Shown: positions 31,258 through 42,000 of the stretch, piece by piece
Position numbering within the stretch: the stretch's first letter is position 1
How the letters are laid out: the number at the start of each line of letters is the position of its first letter
DNA from: Symsagittifera roscoffensis
Lineage: Eukaryota > Xenacoelomorpha > Acoela > Convolutidae
NCBI RefSeq assembly: GCF_963678635.1
Contig: NC_087065.1
Coordinates: 67,241,374 to 67,305,373, forward strand
DNA length: 64,000 nt
Direction of reading: 5' to 3'
Notes under the pieces: model-generated
Told to the model about the DNA's origin: nothing
Seen by the model: only the letters and a program-made list of their open reading frames with translations
Databases searched by the model: none
Translations under genes and position numbers: made by a program

Positions 31258-33872
31258 CGTGGGCTAAAAAAATGATTATTTTGAGACTGAAAAGCGGTGG
31301 TATGGGGTTGTTCAATAATTTGTTCATAAGTATTATCATCTTGTGACTGGTGTGTCATTATATGTTGGATGGGACTTTGTGATGTGGTGAGTCGAAAATT
31401 TGGATTATGTGTGATGGCTAAATTTCGAAAATTTCGTGGGACTAGGGATAGTGGATGGTTATTTGGTAGGGGTGGTAATTGTGGTGCCGTTGGCGTTATG
31501 TCTACATTGTTATGTTCTTCGTCGTATGTATTTTGTCGTGTTGCTATTTTTGTGTTATATTCTTTTATTTGTGCGTCTAAAAGAATTTTGTTTATAGATG
31601 TAGAAAAGATTCCAAAAAATCCTGCAAAGAGTATGCGTGCTACGCTTGCTTGTCTGTTTACTTGTGTGTGTATAGATTGTGTGTTGTAGATTCCTTTTAA
31701 GAGTGAGAAAAGAAATCCAATAAAGTTAAACATTGCGTATAAAATAGTCAATTTTTCTAAGATGTAGTAGGGCCATCCTAGAAAATCGAGGATCTCATTT
31801 TTGAGTGTAACAAAGCTAAAAATGTTAATTGGTGATATATCTTGGGGACGGTATTTTTCACCGTTTAGATATATATAATCTTTAATGTCTTTAAAATATC
31901 CGCTATAGTCTTGCGTGTAGATATCGGCAAATCCTGCGGTTTCTGCAAGTTTGCGTAAATTTTGGTCTATTGATTGTCTTTGTATAGTGTCCATTTGTGT
32001 TAATAATTCTTGGAATTGTTGTGTTCTAATGTGATGTTGAATATCTGATTTTGAATAGATTCCTATTGATTGTAAGTCTATATTTGGGTTTCGAGCAATA
32101 GCGCGAATGCTTTCTGGTGAAAATTTTTTGAGTGATTGCATTAATGTGGGATATGGAGTGAGAAGATAATATTTATTTTCATCAGGGTTTAGTTGTACTA
32201 CATTGTGGCTGTTTTCTGATCCACATGGGACTGCGGTATCCCAGAAATAGGTTCTTCGTGAAAGTGTATCCACGAAATGTACTTTATTCTTATAAAAGAT
32301 AGGGATTCTTTTATAACATCGTTTATCTTCAAAAACGTATAGTGGTGATACTTTTTTAGTACAAGTATAAAACCATAAGATGTTTCCTTCATAGTCTAAA
32401 AAATTTGATCTATTTCCAGATAATAAGTATCCTGCATAGGGTATTTTTAATACTGCTAGTGCAAGTGATTGTAATATTTGTGTTCGTTCTAATTCGCATA
32501 GGTGGTGTAGTGTTTCTAATTCGGAGAGTGACATTTCTTGAAAAATTCGGCTAATTGTATAATCTAGTTTCATATCTAAATGAATATCATAGTGGATATT
32601 ACCGAAATATGTAGTATTCATTAGTGATAATTCTTGTAAGCGTGTGCTTCTGGTGTCATGGGGTTTTAGATGTCCACCAGGTTGTCCGTTGCTTTTTTCA
32701 AAATTAACTGGTATATAGGATGTTCCTTCGTTTAGAGGATGACCTGTGGCATATGGGTCGATTTTTATTTTTCCAGTGGTCATGTCGAATCCTTTTTCGT
32801 ATTCAACTAATATTTCAGAGTATTGTGTTCTGTGAAGTGGATTCCTGTATTTACATGCAAGTTCTGTTTCTTGATATATTTGAAAACGTGTCAATTTATT
32901 TTCTATATTGTCTATGTTTCTAAAATTAGAACTTAGTTTTCGTGATGGATGGACTTGTTCATATGGAATTGATTGTATAAAATATTTTTCGTGAAATTTT
33001 ATCATACGAGCGTGTATTTTTGCTACTTGAAATGTTGTACATGTATCTTCGGGGAACCAAACAATTGTTGCTTGTGTTCTCTTTGTAGGGTCGCAATAAC
33101 CTTGATCATTTTTACAAGGTAATCGGATTCCTTGATAGATCATTGTATTATCTGATAAATCTCGTGTTAGTTGTATTTTTTCGAGTTCCATTTTCCAATC
33201 AAAAAACATTATTTCTTGGTATCCTTTATTTTTTGTGTCTGCTTTGCAGTTTGATGGGTTATTTATACCAATGTGTGGTATCCAATGTTTATCGTGTAGG
33301 TCATAGGTTAATCGTCCGTGTGCGCCGTTATACGGGTATTTTTCGTCTAGTTTTATATGTCCTTGGTGTCTTTCAAGTTGTGATTGATGTACAGAGTCTG
33401 GAAAAACTTGAAAATTAACTAATTTTCTTTGGGAGTTTTTATTTTGTGTGATGTTTAGTCTAAGTAATTCATTTTTACAATCGTCGGGATTGAGATGTAA
33501 AAGACGTTCTATATTACTTTGATAGAATGATTCATGGTCAAGTCGGTTTTTGTTTCCGTTCGAGACTTGTGAACAATGTACTTTCTTTTCGGAAAATGTT
33601 GCTGTGAATTTATAACCTGTAACTGTTGTTGCTCGGGCTTTTGAATAGAGTGTTGCTATTACATCTGTGGTTTCTATAGCTTGTGGTTCTGTTTCACATT
33701 GTGATACTTGATTTATTGCATATTTATGTAGTGTTTTTTGTTCATTTTCTTCACAATCGTAATGTGTTACTAGTAAATCTTGTGGTCCTGTACGAGGAGA
33801 AGGGTTTATGTTTTGATTTGAGATTACTAGAAAAAGGAGTTGGAGAAAAATTAATAATTTTAGAATATACAT
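31254..33872 (-). CDS. Env-like membrane glycoprotein, 872 aa
   Basis: Intact. Residues 1-18 (MYILKLLIFLQLLFLVIS) form a signal peptide. The ectodomain of about 680 residues has scattered Cys (HYDCEE, GYCDP, EDTCTT, ELACKY, HLCELE, FYTCTK, DKRCYK, VPCGSE) and NXS/T sites (LNITQ, MNTTY, GNRSN). A hydrophobic anchor lies near 700-730 (YAMFNFIGFLFSLL), a second hydrophobic stretch near 748-770, and a Pro-rich tail follows. I expect a fusion or attachment role by position and topology. I do not recognise the class; the central Cys-containing part might be tested against mononegavirus-like glycoproteins captured by other retroelements. I see no certain furin site. Its ATG overlaps the AUG-less ORF stop and its TGA overlaps the next ATG. 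Confidence 0.85.
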   Translation of the reverse strand: MYILKLLIFLQLLFLVISNQNINPSPRTGPQDLLVTHYDCEENEQKTLHKYAINQVSQCETEPQAIETTDVIATLYSKARATTVTGYKFTATFSEKKVHCSQVSNGNKNRLDHESFYQSNIERLLHLNPDDCKNELLRLNITQNKNSQRKLVNFQVFPDSVHQSQLERHQGHIKLDEKYPYNGAHGRLTYDLHDKHWIPHIGINNPSNCKADTKNKGYQEIMFFDWKMELEKIQLTRDLSDNTMIYQGIRLPCKNDQGYCDPTKRTQATIVWFPEDTCTTFQVAKIHARMIKFHEKYFIQSIPYEQVHPSRKLSSNFRNIDNIENKLTRFQIYQETELACKYRNPLHRTQYSEILVEYEKGFDMTTGKIKIDPYATGHPLNEGTSYIPVNFEKSNGQPGGHLKPHDTRSTRLQELSLMNTTYFGNIHYDIHLDMKLDYTISRIFQEMSLSELETLHHLCELERTQILQSLALAVLKIPYAGYLLSGNRSNFLDYEGNILWFYTCTKKVSPLYVFEDKRCYKRIPIFYKNKVHFVDTLSRRTYFWDTAVPCGSENSHNVVQLNPDENKYYLLTPYPTLMQSLKKFSPESIRAIARNPNIDLQSIGIYSKSDIQHHIRTQQFQELLTQMDTIQRQSIDQNLRKLAETAGFADIYTQDYSGYFKDIKDYIYLNGEKYRPQDISPINIFSFVTLKNEILDFLGWPYYILEKLTILYAMFNFIGFLFSLLKGIYNTQSIHTQVNRQASVARILFAGFFGIFSTSINKILLDAQIKEYNTKIATRQNTYDEEHNNVDITPTAPQLPPLPNNHPLSLVPRNFRNLAITHNPNFRLTTSQSPIQHIMTHQSQDDNTYEQIIEQPHTTAFQSQNNHFFSPR

Positions 33873-34993
33873 GTGTATGATAATCCTGAGTATGGATTAT
33901 AAAATGTAATGTAGCCAATTGTGTTTTTGGTATATCTGTCGTATTTGTATATTACTTCAGTAGTTATAAACGGTGGTGGTAGTGATTGAGCTGTTATGTT
34001 AGGTGGGTTTAATGGGTAGGGATGTTGGGTAATATTATTTAACTTAACTGTGATTTCAAACTTTAATTGTAAACTGTTTTGTTGGAGTATTTGAATATTG
34101 TGATCACGGAAATCGTTGTGAATATCTTGGCGATATTGTAATCTATTAAGTGCCCAGTTATGAAGGCGGTTACTTTCTTGATGTTGTCCAAATAGTGGTG
34201 GAGGTGCTGTAAATGTATTCCAATCTAGTCTTAAAGGAATATTTATTGATGATTGTTCTCGATATCTGGCGTCGAGATTATTTGGAAAGTTTAAGTTAAA
34301 GGGTGGTGGTGAAAACTGGCTTATTGATGGTGTTGATGGTAGTGATAATGTTTCTGGTAGTGATGAGGATGTTGTTGTATCCGTAGAAATATCTATGGGG
34401 TCATTGACTAAATTTGGTTCACCTTGTGTAAATGAATGTGTAGTCCAATATGGTAGTCGTGATGCCTGGTTTGGGGGGTTAAAGGGATTTTCACGTATTT
34501 GCTCAGATGTTGGTGTTGAACCTAAGTAATCTGATGGTAGGCTTGAGGTGCTACGTTGTGAAAGAAGCGTAGGGGTTTCTGGTAATATACCAATGGGGTT
34601 TTCTGGAGTGTTTTGTGATGGGGATTGAGGTATATCAAAATGAACTCGGGGAGTTTGAAAATTTCTGTTTCGTCGAGGATGTATAATTTGTCTATTTATT
34701 TCGACTGTATTTTGGTTTTGACTAGAATTTTTTATTCTACTTAGTTCTTGTGGTAGTGTTGGATATAGGTTATATGTTGGTTCGCTTAAAGGTGCTTGTC
34801 GTTGAACTGGTTCTAGTGGTTCTGATAAACGAGTATGTCGTTCTTCAAAAGTGTATGGATTGTCTTGAAAAGAAATTCGTGTAGATGTTTGAGGATTTTG
34901 AGTAGTTGAAGGTGGTGTTTGGTTATCTTGGGATGATGTCGGTGAAGACTGATTCTGTGACTGTTGGGTAGCAATTTTTGATGGTTTTTTGAA
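33860..34993 (-). CDS. AUG-less ORF between M2 and env, copy 2, 377 codons
   Basis: Open from the codon after TAA at 34996-34994 to TAA at 33862-33860. I found no ATG in frame. Composition as in copy 1: Pro/Ser/Thr/Gln-rich N-terminal two thirds, then a more structured C-terminus. The upstream in-frame TAA lies downstream of the M2 stop (35002), and the frame offset to M2 differs from copy 1 (-1 here, +1 there), so a simple ribosomal shift from M2 does not explain it. Splicing to an upstream exon or non-AUG initiation remains. Many synonymous-type differences from copy 1 without a stop support coding. Confidence 0.65.
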   Translation of the reverse strand, partial: FKKPSKIATQQSQNQSSPTSSQDNQTPPSTTQNPQTSTRISFQDNPYTFEERHTRLSEPLEPVQRQAPLSEPTYNLYPTLPQELSRIKNSSQNQNTVEINRQIIHPRRNRNFQTPRVHFDIPQSPSQNTPENPIGILPETPTLLSQRSTSSLPSDYLGSTPTSEQIRENPFNPPNQASRLPYWTTHSFTQGEPNLVNDPIDISTDTTTSSSLPETLSLPSTPSISQFSPPPFNLNFPNNLDARYREQSSINIPLRLDWNTFTAPPPLFGQHQESNRLHNWALNRLQYRQDIHNDFRDHNIQILQQNSLQLKFEITVKLNNITQHPYPLNPPNITAQSLPPPFITTEVIYKYDRYTKNTIGYITFYNPYSGLSYTCIF

Positions 34994-35001
34994 TTATTAC
35001 T

Positions 35002-35190
35002 TTAGTGAGAAATTTTGTGTTTATTATAATATTCTTCCAAAAAAAGAATTAGAAGGACTGTTGCTAGGGCAAATGTGAGGATTGCTTTCTTTATACATTT
35101 ACATATTGTCAAAATGAGGGATGATAAAAATGTTATGAAAATTACAAACAATAAAAAAATATCGGTTCTACTGAAAATTGTTCGTATCAT
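35002..35190 (-). CDS. 62-aa hydrophobic ORF M2, copy 2
   Basis: Same length as in copy 1 with changes only near the C-terminus (NKHKISH). Two hydrophobic stretches flank a CKCIKKA turn. Starts on the ATGA overlap with M1 (35187-35190). Confidence 0.6.
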   Translation of the reverse strand: MIRTIFSRTDIFLLFVIFITFLSSLILTICKCIKKAILTFALATVLLILFLEEYYNKHKISH

Positions 35191-35417
35191 TTAGACAAGT
35201 TGTATAAATCGTACCTGTGGATATAATCAAGGGTTTTGGAAAGTTGGAGGAATAGTTCGAGAATAGTGTAGAAAATTAAAAAAATGTTACAAAAAATGAT
35301 TAGGATTATTAGAAAAGATTCAAGTATATCAAAAAGAAATATTATAAAGGTTTCAAGTATTGTAAAAAAATGTTTAAGATTTATGAGTATTTGAGTAACT
35401 GATTTAGAGAAGAGCAT
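35187..35417 (-). CDS. 76-aa hydrophobic ORF M1, copy 2
   Basis: Two predicted membrane segments and the conserved end YIHRYDLYNLSK. The N-terminal half has diverged more than the membrane core when compared with copy 1, but hydrophobicity and length are kept, as expected for a selected membrane peptide. The stop overlaps the M2 start. Confidence 0.6.
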   Translation of the reverse strand: MLFSKSVTQILINLKHFFTILETFIIFLFDILESFLIILIIFCNIFLIFYTILELFLQLSKTLDYIHRYDLYNLSK

Positions 35418-36014
35418 TTAAGAAATGATCTCTTGGTCGAATATTTTTTGCTGTTTGAGGCGATTTTCTAGTGTGGTCGGATTATTTATTAGTTTTTTGA
35501 CAAGTGGGTTGAGTTTTGTAAAAAATTGTTGGGGGCAATTTTTATGGTGACTGGGAGGTCGTCTTTTTCTTTATTTTTGTTTGTCAAATGATCCGGGGTA
35601 TGGTGAGATTTTTATACTTTAGGCTAATTAAAATGTTCATTTTGTTACTTTAGGCTAAGTTAACAAATTTGCTTTGGGGGTATTCGTGGTCTGAGTTGGG
35701 GAAATATTGTTGATCTTTGGGTTATTAGATAAGGGAGGGGTACGGTATTATGGTGATATTTATTTTAGTTGTCAAGTTGGAGTGGTTTGCTTATTTTTGA
35801 CCTGGAGGTCGTAAAGTTATAGTTATAGATGTGCCTGGAGTTCTATATGATTCGTCTAATTGGTCTTAGTTTGAGTTAGAGAAAGTGACGGATTGGATGA
35901 ATCCTATTGGTTTATTTTGAACTAGAATTATTACGTACTTGTCAGCATGTTATTTTGAAAAATGTAAATGAAAAATGTTTCGGAGGTTTCAAGATTGTGA
36001 AGCAAATGTTAAAA
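35418..36014 (-). other. Gene-free spacer after Gag-Pol, copy 2
   Basis: The counterpart of 18083-18675. There is no supported ORF. It may hold the acceptor for an env-type subgenomic RNA, but I see no clear candidate. Confidence 0.45.
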
Positions 36015-39000
36015 TTACTTTTGAAATTCTACTTTCTTTAAAATTTTAGATTGGGGGATGAATATTTTATAGTTTTTACGTGGTTGATTTCGGAGTCTTG
36101 TTGTTTTTCTATTTTCTGATTTGTCGATTTGTTCTTGGGGTATTATTTGTTCGGTCATTTTTCTATTTTTTCTTTGTTTTGGGGATTCTTTATGGTTTTG
36201 TGTATTGTTTTTGGTGGCGGTTGGTTTTGTGTTTTGATTTTCGGTGGGGTTATCATTTTGTTCTGTGTTTTTCAGATGTGGTTCATTTTGAATGATTTTT
36301 AATCCTGTGAAAGAATATAATTGAGTTAATTCGCGGAGTGCGTATTCTTTTGGGTAATAAGGTAATAGGTTGTTTCGATGTTGAACGATTTCTTTTTTGT
36401 TTGAGTCGGTAATTTTATATGTGACATCAGTGGGTTTTGCAATTATTTGGTATGGTCCTTTTCGAAGGGGTTGTAATTTTTTAGAAATTCCTTTTTGAGT
36501 ATTAAAATTAGGTATTAAAACAAATGTTCCAATTTTTAAATCGGAGGCTGGTGTAAAACGTGAATTGATTTGTTCATTAATGTTTTGTCTTTGTAATAAC
36601 TTTTTTGTTATTTTTTGATAAATTTCATTGTGTTTTTTATCTCTATTTAGAATCCATTCGGTGTGTGTACCGGAGGCTAGTTTAAGAATTTGTGAATGAT
36701 GAAAATGATCTTCATCGTGTGTATGTAAAGGTAGGTTATAACAAATTGAGTCTTTATTTGGTTGACAATAACCTTGTGCGTTTTTATGAGAATTTGCTGT
36801 AAACATTATTGGTTTGCGTGGCTTTTGGTTAAAAACCATTTCGTATGGTGACATTCCTAAAGTTGTCGTAATTTGTGAATTATACGCTAAGGGAAATAAT
36901 TTTACATCTGCTGACCATTCGGTATATTTTGTATCATTTCCGTTGATGATACATCTAAGATATTCTTGTAATGAACGGTTCATACCTTCGACTAAGCCGT
37001 TTGTCCAAGGTGCATGAGATGTACGTGGTTTGTGTTTAATGTTGTATAAATGACATAGTGTGATAATTTCATTATTTATGAATTCTGTACCGTTGTCTGT
37101 AACTAAGATTTCTGGTAGTCCGAATTTTGCTATCCAGTGTTCATAGAGTGTTGTGTAAGCGTAATAAGCGTTACAATGTGGTACTGGGTTAAGTGCTACA
37201 TAATGTGTAAATGCGTCAACAATTACCATAATGTAGGAGTTTCCTTCTGATGAGGGTGAAATTGGTCCTTTAGTATCAAATGAGATACGATGATTAAAGT
37301 ACAAACTTTGTCCTTTAAAATCTTGTTTTTGTGCTATTTGTTTTTGATTTGGGTAAGGTTTATTTAGTTGACATACTATACAGTCATTGCATAGTACTTT
37401 TATCCAAATTGGTGCATTTGGGAAGTAAAAATTTTGTATAAAATTTGAATATGTTTTTTCTGATCCAGAGTGTCCTTTAATATTTTGCGTATGTGAAATA
37501 TTAAAAGCTATAAGAATCACACTTAAAGGGAGACAGGGAACTGTAGATTCATTTAGGTTATACTCTAAAAGGTCTGTATTTTCGTTAATTGTTGTATTAT
37601 TGAATTTTCGAAAATATCGGAGGAGTGTTTTATTTCCTAAAATAGTTGTATCTGCCTTGACGGGTTTAGTTTTATATTTGTGCCATGATTTTAGTTGTCT
37701 AATTATCGGGTCAAGATTTTGATATTGTTTCAGTGTTGAAATTGTAATTGTTTCTGTTGGAGGGAGAAAAATGTTTTCAATTTCGAATTTAGATAAGGGT
37801 ATTGTATCAAGTGGGTCGTGAAGGTCAAAAACTTGATTTATTGTGTACTTTGAATCATTTGTTTGTGGTCCTGATAAATTTATTTTATCAGTTAAATCTT
37901 CTTTTTCAATTAGTGGAAAATGGTCTTTCTTAGGCGGGTGTTGTTTTGTTCGTTTTTGTTGGGTGTTATTTTTTATCCATTGAGAATATGGGATTGGTTT
38001 GAAAGTTGATGTTCCAAGTAGATCAACTTCATAATGATTATTTTGACAATCTAAATAAAGTGGGAAATGTTGTAAATTATTTATTTGTGATTGTTCAATA
38101 TCAGTTTTTACTGCATATTTGCATTCCAATCGGGGTGATGTTTCGTTTTCTGCAAGGTAGAATTTTATGTTTTTGGGTATTTCAACTGTTGTTTTTCGTG
38201 TAAGTAATTCAGGTGGTGTATTTCGACTTAAGGTGTCTGGTAATGCAAGATTTTTTCCTGCAGTCCAAACTATATGTAAGTTTGGAAATTTCATTAGAAT
38301 TAGTTGAAATCTGTAAACTCGGTGGTTTGGGTTAGATTTTTGTGTAAAGAGAAAGATGATTGGTTTATGGTCTGTGAATAGAACTGTTGGATGTTTCGAT
38401 CCAAGTATCAGAAATTCATATTCTGTCAGTGTATATATTATGGCTGTACATTCTCTCATTAGAGTTGAGAGTCGTAGCTCTGCTTGAGTGAATAATCGAG
38501 AATTTGCTGATATGAGGTTCATTTTATTTGTACCATTATGTGATTGTAATAGTGCTGCACCGATGCCAAAGTTCGAAGCATCGCACATTGCATAAAATGG
38601 TTGATTTGAATCTGGAATTGTGTTTGAAATTTGTTCAGTTAAAAGTTTCTTTATTTCTTCAAATCGTGTTTGATGTTCTGTGTTCCATTCAAAATTATTT
38701 TGTTGTCTAAGGATGTTATAAAATGGTCGTAGATATAATTGCATTTTATAAACATATTTACTTAAAAAGTTTAACATTCCAAGAAATTCTTGGATTTTCT
38801 TTTTATTTGTTGGTGGTTGAAGTTTTTGAATAGCGTCAATGCGTGATTTCAATGGAGTGATTGTTTTTCTTTCTATATTATGTCCTAAGAATTTAACTCT
38901 TGTCAAAAAGAAGTGTGATTTATCGGGGGCGGCCTTCAGATTTTCGTTCTGAAGTATTTGGTGATATTTTTCTAAAACTTTGAACATTTCGTCTTTTGTT

Positions 39001-42000
39001 TGTGATTGCATAAAAACATCGTCTAGATAGGTGATTGCGTTTTTCTTGAGTATTAGTGGTCTAAAAATTTTGCTCATAAAAGCTGAAAATGCTGCTGGTC
39101 CTATGGATATTCCATAGAATAAGCGGTTAAATTCATATTGTTGGTTTCCGATAACAAATTGTGTTAAACGTCGTGATTGTTCATCTAGTGGCATTTGATT
39201 GTATGCACTATTCATGTCGGCGGTTGTAAAGTATTTGCCGTTTATTTTTGTTAAAATAACTTGTATTGGTTCGATGGGCCAATTACATTTTGATTCATCT
39301 ATAAGTGAATTGAGGTATCTAGCATCGAGAACGATTTTTAATGATTCTCCTTTAGCTAGAATGATAACGGGGTTGATAAATGTGTTGCCTTTTGGTTGTT
39401 CTTCTTTATTAACTGGTGATATAATGTTGTATTGTTCTAAAATATCGAGTAATCTGTTTACTTTATCATGTAAGTGAATTGGTACTTTACTTGCTCTCTG
39501 TTTTTTGAAAACTGCGTCTGGTTTTAATGGGAGATGTAGTGATGAACTGGTTTTGCCAACATCGAATTTTGATGTTGCATAGACTGATGAATATTTAATT
39601 AGCTGTTTGGCTAACTTTTCGAATTCGTCTTGTGTTATTTGTGAATGTTGGAAATTAAACATTGTTAAAAATTTCTGTTGGTCCTCTGTGTAGTTACTTA
39701 TGTTGAATGTAGGTTTGAAATATGGAGTTTTTGTGAAATAATCCGTATTTCTGTTTTCGTTACTTATTATATTATTTATAGATAATTCTTCATTAAGAAT
39801 TGTAGATTGGCAAATATCTAGTAATTGGAGTATATTATTTACGCGATAGGCTTTTTCGTGTATTGGTGATATTGTAGCGTTGGTTTCACAATATCCTAAA
39901 AGTCCTAAAGGTAATGTTACTTGGTAAGGTGTGTTGTTATAGACATGTAAGGAAATGATATCGGAATTCGAATTTTTCAAATATTTTATGGATGAGATTG
40001 TGATTTTGAAAAATTTGTGAATAGGTTTGAATTCAAATTCTGACATATAAAATTTTTGTTTGTTTTGTTCTTTATCATATTGGTGAACTTGTTTGATTGA
40101 AAAATTATAGATATTTCCTGATAGTGGTTTTAGGTGTTTTCTTTGTTTGTTAAATATCGGGTAGAATTTTGAAAAGAATGGTGGTTGTTTATTTAATCTT
40201 TGAAAAAATGTTAAGGATGTTTCTTTTGTTTTTGTATATTTATCTTTGATTAATATTTTACTATTTAGTATGTTAATTGTTGGTATATACTTCGAAATAA
40301 ATGGTATTCCAATGATATTATATTTAATGTCAGTGATATGGAATATTTGTTTAAATGGCTTATTTAAAATTTTGCTTTGTTCCATTGTTCTGGTGGGGAG
40401 GAGAAATAATTGGATTTTTCCGTAGTTTATCAATGTTGATCCTTGTGCTGTTGCTAACTTACTGGAGGTTTCAAGAGGTGTTAGCTTTGGGTGTAAAGTT
40501 TTTATTTCATTCCATGTGGGGATGTTTATTATGTTTGATTCTGCTCCTGAATCAATTAAAAAATCTATTTCAAGGTCTGGTGGTTGAAATTCTTTGTTTC
40601 TTGGGCTTTCTAAGAGAAATGGTATTGTCCAAATTTTTTCTTTGGGTTGTTCTTTTTGTATATTTTGATAAATATGGTTTGTATTCAAGCATTTTGTTTT
40701 GGTATTTTTATTGGTTTGATCTGTAGTGTTAATCTCGTTTGTTTCTTGCGTCGTTGGTGTGGAATTTATGGGTGTAGTGTAATAATTTTGAAGAAATTCT
40801 GATTGATTTTCATATATGTGTGATGGAAAGGGTTGTTCATATATGACAGATTCATAGTCATTTTCGACTTTTATCATATTGATAGAAAGAGTGTTTTCAG
40901 TGTCGCTTTCTGAATCTGATGATGTACAGTTTATTTGATTGAGTTGTAACGTATCAGTTACTGTGTCATCAATACCTGGAGGGTCTGATGTTGTTTCTGG
41001 ATTAGATTGTACTTGATTGATTTGTCTTTGATGTTTAGGTGTACTACTTCTGTGGCGATTATTAGAATTATTATAGTTATTATTATTCCGGTGTGGTGAT
41101 TGGGAATAATTTCTATAACGATTATTATAACTTGGGTGTCGATTTTGTGAATTATTTCGCGATCTGTTTTGGTAATTATTGTTTGGTCTGTTATAGTTCG
41201 ATCTATTATATGAGTTATTCCTTGATTGATTGTTCGGGTAATTCTGGTTTCGGTTGTTTGAATAACTTCTATTTCGATTATAGGAGTAGTTTCTATTCCT
41301 ATTGTATGATGAATTTCGTGATTGGTTGTTTGGATAGTAGTTATTTCTTGATTGGGAATTAGATCTAGAAACAAATCGTTGTGTATTTGAATTTGATCTG
41401 GAGTAGTTATTTCGACTATTTGGTCTATTGTAGTGATTTTGTGATGAATTATACGTGTTTCTTCGTTCTGGTGATCTTCCTCTATAACTTGAGTTATATG
41501 GTGATTGATTTCTTGTATAATTTGCATTGTTCGGGAGTGGTTTTCCTGAACTGTTGTTGCTGTGGACTGTTTTGTTCGGTAGATTTTGATCCTTTTTCAT
41601 GTATTGATAGAATGATTTATTTGGTTCTTTATATTTTTGAGGTTTATTTTGATTGTCTTGCTGTTTTTGTCTACATTCGGAAATACTATGTCCGTATCGT
41701 CGGCAATAATTACACCATTTTTTGAAAGATGGTTTGCCTTTAAAGTTTGGGTTCTTTTCGTAAATATTGAGTATTTCAGTGATTTTTTCAACGAGGTCTG
41801 TCTCTGATTCCTGTATATTATTAATATTAGTAGGAGTCGTTTCAATTCTGTTAACGTATTGTAATTTCAGATTTTCCGTTTCTTCTAGTTTCATCGTGAT
41901 TTCTGCTTGTTCTAATTTGTCTACTAGTTTTCGAAAATCTAAATCGGGTTCTCGAATTGAAGAAGGATGGGATGCTCTCTTTTTTATTGCTATTTTCCTT

